Source of the DNA: Pelodera strongyloides
Lineage: Eukaryota; Nematoda; Chromadorea; Rhabditida; Rhabditidae
Direction: 5' to 3'
Length of the DNA stretch: 64,000 bases
Assembly (NCBI GenBank): GCA_036852015.1
Contig: JAANDG010000113.1
Coordinates: 248,001 to 312,000 of the forward strand
The notes below the pieces were generated by a model, which saw only the letters and a program-made list of their open reading frames with translations, ran no database searches and was not told the DNA's origin. A program made the position numbers and the translations under genes. Below, in pieces: positions 60,301 through 64,000 of this stretch; positions within the stretch are counted from its first letter, which is position 1; each line of letters opens with the position of its first letter.

Positions 60301-63300
60301 TCGCTTCAGCATTGGAGTCGATTTGCATCGTTACTTTTGATCTACGGTGAACTTTGCACGTCGACTTGTTTTTGACGTAATAGATTCTGAATCAGAAGCG
60401 CACCCGACAATCTGTCTCTAATACATTCTATGGTGAACTTTACAAGTCGACTTGTTTTTGACGTCGTAGATTCTGAATCAGAAGCGCGATCGACAATCCG
60501 TCTGTGATGCATGCTTCTCTTCGGTATGGGAATCGATTTGCATCGTTACTTTTGGTCTACGGTGAACGTTGCAGGTCGACTTATTTTTGACGTCATAGAT
60601 TCTGAAGCAGAAGCGTGATCGAGAATATGTCTCTCATGCATGCTTCGCTTCAGCATTGGAGTCGATTTGCATCGTTACTTTTGTTCTACAGTGAATGTTG
60701 CACGTCGACTTATTTTTGACGTCATAGATTCTGAATCAGAAGAGCGATCGATAATCTGTATCTGATGCATGCTTCGCTTCAGCATTGGAGTCGATTTGCA
60801 TCGTTACTTTTGATCTAGGGTTAACTTTGCGCGTCGACTTGTTTTTTGACGTCATAGATTCTGAATCAGAAGCGCGATCGACAATCCGTCTGTGATGCAT
60901 GCTTCTCTTCGGTATGGGAATCGATTTGCATCGTTACTTTTGGTCTACGGTGAACGTTGCAGGTCGACTTACTTTTTGACGTCATAGCTTCTGAAGCAGA
61001 AGCGTGATCGAGAATCTGTCTCTCATGCATGCTTCGCTTCAGCATTGGAAGTCGATTTGCATCGTTACTTTTGATCTACGGTGAACTTTGCACGTTCGAC
61101 TTGTTTTTTGACGTCATAGATTCTGAATCCGGAAGCGTGTTCGAGAATCTGTCTCTGATGCCATGCTTAGCTTCAGCATTGGAGTCGATTTGCATCGTTA
61201 CCTTTGATCTACGGTGAACTTTGCACGTCGACTTGTTTTTGACGTCGTAGATTCTGAATCAGAAGCGCGATCGACAATCCGTCTGTGATGCATGCTTCTC
61301 TTCGGTATGGGAATCGATTTGCATCGTTACTTTTGGTCTACGGTGAACGTTGCAGGTCGACTTCTTTTTTGACGTCATAGATTCTGAAGCAGAAGCGTGA
61401 TCGAGAATCTGTCTCTCATGCATGCTTCGCTTCAGCATTGGAGTCGATTTGCATCGTTACTTTTGGTCTACAGGTGAATGTTGCACGTCGACTTATTTTT
61501 TGACGTCATAGATTCTGAATCAGAAGAGCGATCGATAATCTGTCTGTCATGATGCATGCTTTCGCTTCAGCATTGGAGTCGATTTGCATCGTTACTTTTG
61601 ATCTACGGTGAACTTTGCACGTCGACTTGTTTTTGACGTCATAGATTCTGAATCAGAAGCGCGATCGAGAATCTGTCTCTGATGCATGCTTCGCTTCAGC
61701 ATTGGAATCGATTTGCATCGTTACTTTTGATCTACGGTGAACTTTGCACGTCGACTTGTTTTTGACGTCATAGATTCTGAATCAGAAGCGCGATCGAGAA
61801 TCTGTCTCTGACGCACGCTTCGCTTCAGCATTGGAGTCGATTTGCATCGTTACTTTTGATCTACGGTGAACTTTGCACGTCGACTTGTTTTTGACATTGA
61901 CGTCATAGATTCTGAATCAGAAGCGCGATCGAGAATCTGTCTCTGATGCATGCTTCGCTTCAGCATTGGAGTCGATTTGCATCGTTACTTTTGATCTACG
62001 GTGAACTTTGCACGTCGACTTGTTTTTGACGTCATAGATTCTGAATCAGAAGCGCGATCGAGAATCTGTCTCTGATGCATGCTTCGCTTCAGCATTGGAG
62101 TCGATTTGCATCGTTACTTTTGATCTACGGTGAACTTTGCACGTCGACTTGTTTTTGACGTCATAGATTCTGAATCAGAAGCGCGATCGAGAATCTGTCT
62201 TCTGAGCACGCTTCGCTTCAGCATTGGAGTCGATTTGCATCGTTACTTTTGATCTACGGTGAACTTTGCACGTCGACTTGTTTTTGACATCATAGATTCT
62301 GAATCAGAAGCGCGATCGAGAATCTGTCCCTGACCCACGCTTCGCTTCGCAATTGGAATCGATTTACACCGTTACTTTTGATCTACGATGAACTTTGCAC
62401 GTCGAATTTTTAGGTTCAGATTGGCACTACACTGAATTAGCTTCATCTTCATTTTGAATTTTTTTTTGAGATTCGGAGTTAAATCGTTAGCTCGCTCGGC
62501 GGGGCTTCGGCCCACCTTCGCTCGGCCGACGTTCACTATGCTTTAAGATTGTTCGTTTGCGATTTTACTTTTGAGCAACGGCGAAATTTGCACGTCGACT
62601 TATTTTTGACGTCATAGATTCTGAATCAGAAGCGTGATCGACAATCTGTATATGATGCATGCTTCGCGTTCAGCATTGGAGTCGTTTTGCACCGTTAACT
62701 TTGATCTTAGGTGAACTTTGCACGTCGACTTGTTTTTGACGTCATAGATTCTGAATCAGAAGCGCGATCGACAATCCGTCTGTGATGTATGCTTCTCTTC
62801 AGTATGGGAATCGATTTGCATCGTTACTTTTGATCTACGGTGAACTTTGCACGTCGACTTGTTTTTGACGTCATAGATTCTGAATCAGAAGCGCGATCGA
62901 GAATCTGTCTCTGATGCATGCTTCGCTTCAGTATGGGAGTCGATTTGCATCGTTACTTTTGATCTACGGTGAACTTTGCACGTTGACTTGTTTTTGACGT
63001 CATAGATTCTGAATCCGGAGCGTGTTCGAGAATCTGTCTCTGATGCATGCTTCGCTTCAGCATTGGAGTCGATTTGCATCGTTATCTTTGATCTACGGTG
63101 AACTTTGCACGTCGACTTGTTTTCGACGTCATAGATTCTGAATCAGAAGCGCGATCGGTAATCTGTCTCTGATGAATGCTCCGCTTCAGTATTTGAGTCG
63201 ATTTGCACCGTTACCTTTGATCTACGGTGAACTTTGCACGTCGAATTGTTTTTGACGTCATAGATTCTGAATCAGGAAGCGCGATCGAGAATCTGTCCCT

Positions 63301-64000
63301 GACCCACGCTTCGCTTCAGCATTGGAGTCGATTCGCATCCGTTACTTTTGATCTACGGTGAACTTTGCACGTCGACTTTTTTTTGACGTCATAGGTTCTG
63401 AATCAGAAGAGCGATCGATAATCTGTATCTGATGCATGCTTCGCTTCAGCATTGGAGTCGATTTGCATCGTTACTGCGTGCTTCTCTTCGGTATGGGAAT
63501 CGATTTGCATCGTTACTTTTGGTCTACGGTGAACATTGCAGGTCGACTTATTTTTGACGTCATAGATTCTGAAGCAGAAGCGTAATCGAGAATCTGTCTC
63601 TCATGCATGCTTCGCTTCAGCATTGGAGTCGATTTGCATCGTTACTTTTGGTCTACAGTGAATGTTGCTCGTCGACTTATTTTTGACGTCATAGATTCTG
63701 AATCAGAAGAGCGATCGATAATCTGTATCTGATGCATGCTTCGCTTCAGCATTGGAGTCGATTTGCATCGTTACTTTTGATCTACGGTGAACTTTGCACG
63801 TCGACTTGTTTTGACGTCATAGATTCTGAATCAGAAGCGCGATCGAGAATCTATCTCTGATGCACGCTTCGCTTCAGCATTGGAGTCGATTTGCATCGTT
63901 ACTTTTGATCTACGGTGAACTTTGCACGTCGACTTGTTTTGACGTCATAGATTCTGAATCAGAAGCGCGATCGAGAATCTATCTCTGATGCACGCTTCGC
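54355..64000. repeat. Satellite array, 129-bp monomer, about 73 copies, continuing past the right edge
   Basis: Successive monomers such as those at 61591 and 61720 are exactly 129 bp apart. A typical monomer contains GATCTACGGTGAAC, GCACGTCGACTTG, TTGACGTCATAG, CTGAATCAGAAGCGCGATCG, GCATGCTTCGCTTCAGCATT and GATTTGCATCG. Variant monomers recur in a fixed order, giving a higher-order period: the TTGACCTG variant lies at 55327, 56761, 58131 and 59290. Monomers at 61560-62340 are the most uniform. Most monomers carry the TGACGTCA palindrome, although some have TGACGTCG or TGACGTAA. The 129-bp length equals 43 codons, but typical copies contain stops in each frame examined on the minus strand. 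Confidence 0.95.
62405..62575. other. Non-satellite interruption in the array
   Basis: About 170 bp of unrelated sequence break the array. They include a GC-rich segment with GGGC-TTCG-GCCC at 62502-62513, a hairpin with a UUCG-type tetraloop, and CTCGGC/GCCGAG words. The flanking monomers are diverged. It may be an inserted element or relic of the DNA in which the array began. Confidence 0.7.

Noticed and set aside
54270..63079. Minus-strand open frames of 60-97 codons in the satellite, with NAEAKHASETDSRSR-like repeats
   Set aside because: The 129-bp unit is a multiple of three so frames recur, but typical monomers have stops in these frames and monomers contain indels.

Overview
The window looks like AT-rich, gene-poor DNA from an invertebrate animal. 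The supported genes have spliceosomal introns with GT...AG borders. The U6 copy has the usual animal core with an invertebrate-type 5' stem, and one gene is a member of the TMEM144 sugar/metabolite transporter-like family, which is common in nematodes. A consensus 3' splice site only 16 bases before that gene's ATG would fit nematode-style trans-splicing. A nematode is my best guess, but nothing here proves it.

Layout. 1-1.2 kb: the 3' part of a BEL/Pao-like retrotransposon Gag with three zinc knuckles, open from the left edge. 1.2-24 kb: no convincing protein gene. This stretch holds short palindromic elements bounded by TTAA, microsatellites, a cluster of seven identical 12-bp palindromes (14.8-15.1 kb), a compound repeat with tandem 45-bp units in opposite orientations (20.3-21.2 kb), and a full-length U6 snRNA copy inside 20-bp direct repeats, which suggests it was retroposed. 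24.2-26.4 kb: a four-exon gene for a small secreted Ser/Thr/Glu-rich protein, with TATA box and polyadenylation signal. 28.0-32.6 kb: a fifteen-exon minus-strand TMEM144-like gene (506 residues by my splice model), with a SINE in one intron and an unusual repeat-rich central loop.

33-54 kb: repeats again. These include two copies of one SINE family, a decayed LINE reverse-transcriptase piece, a 985-bp hAT-like element with 8-bp target duplication, a 700-bp patch of about 30 TACCCC/GGGGTA motifs, a tRNA-Glu-like gene with a shortened anticodon loop, and more TTAA elements. A few probable minus-strand exons lie at 52.3-54.2 kb. 54.35 kb to the right edge: a satellite of 129-bp monomers (about 73 copies) with higher-order structure, running out of the window.

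The genes do not form a pathway. The main theme is repeat biology: at least ten families of short TTAA-bounded inverted-repeat elements, three pairs of which share a single TTAA, and a satellite whose monomer carries a CRE-type palindrome and usually an octamer motif, with a diverged single copy beside the probable exons.
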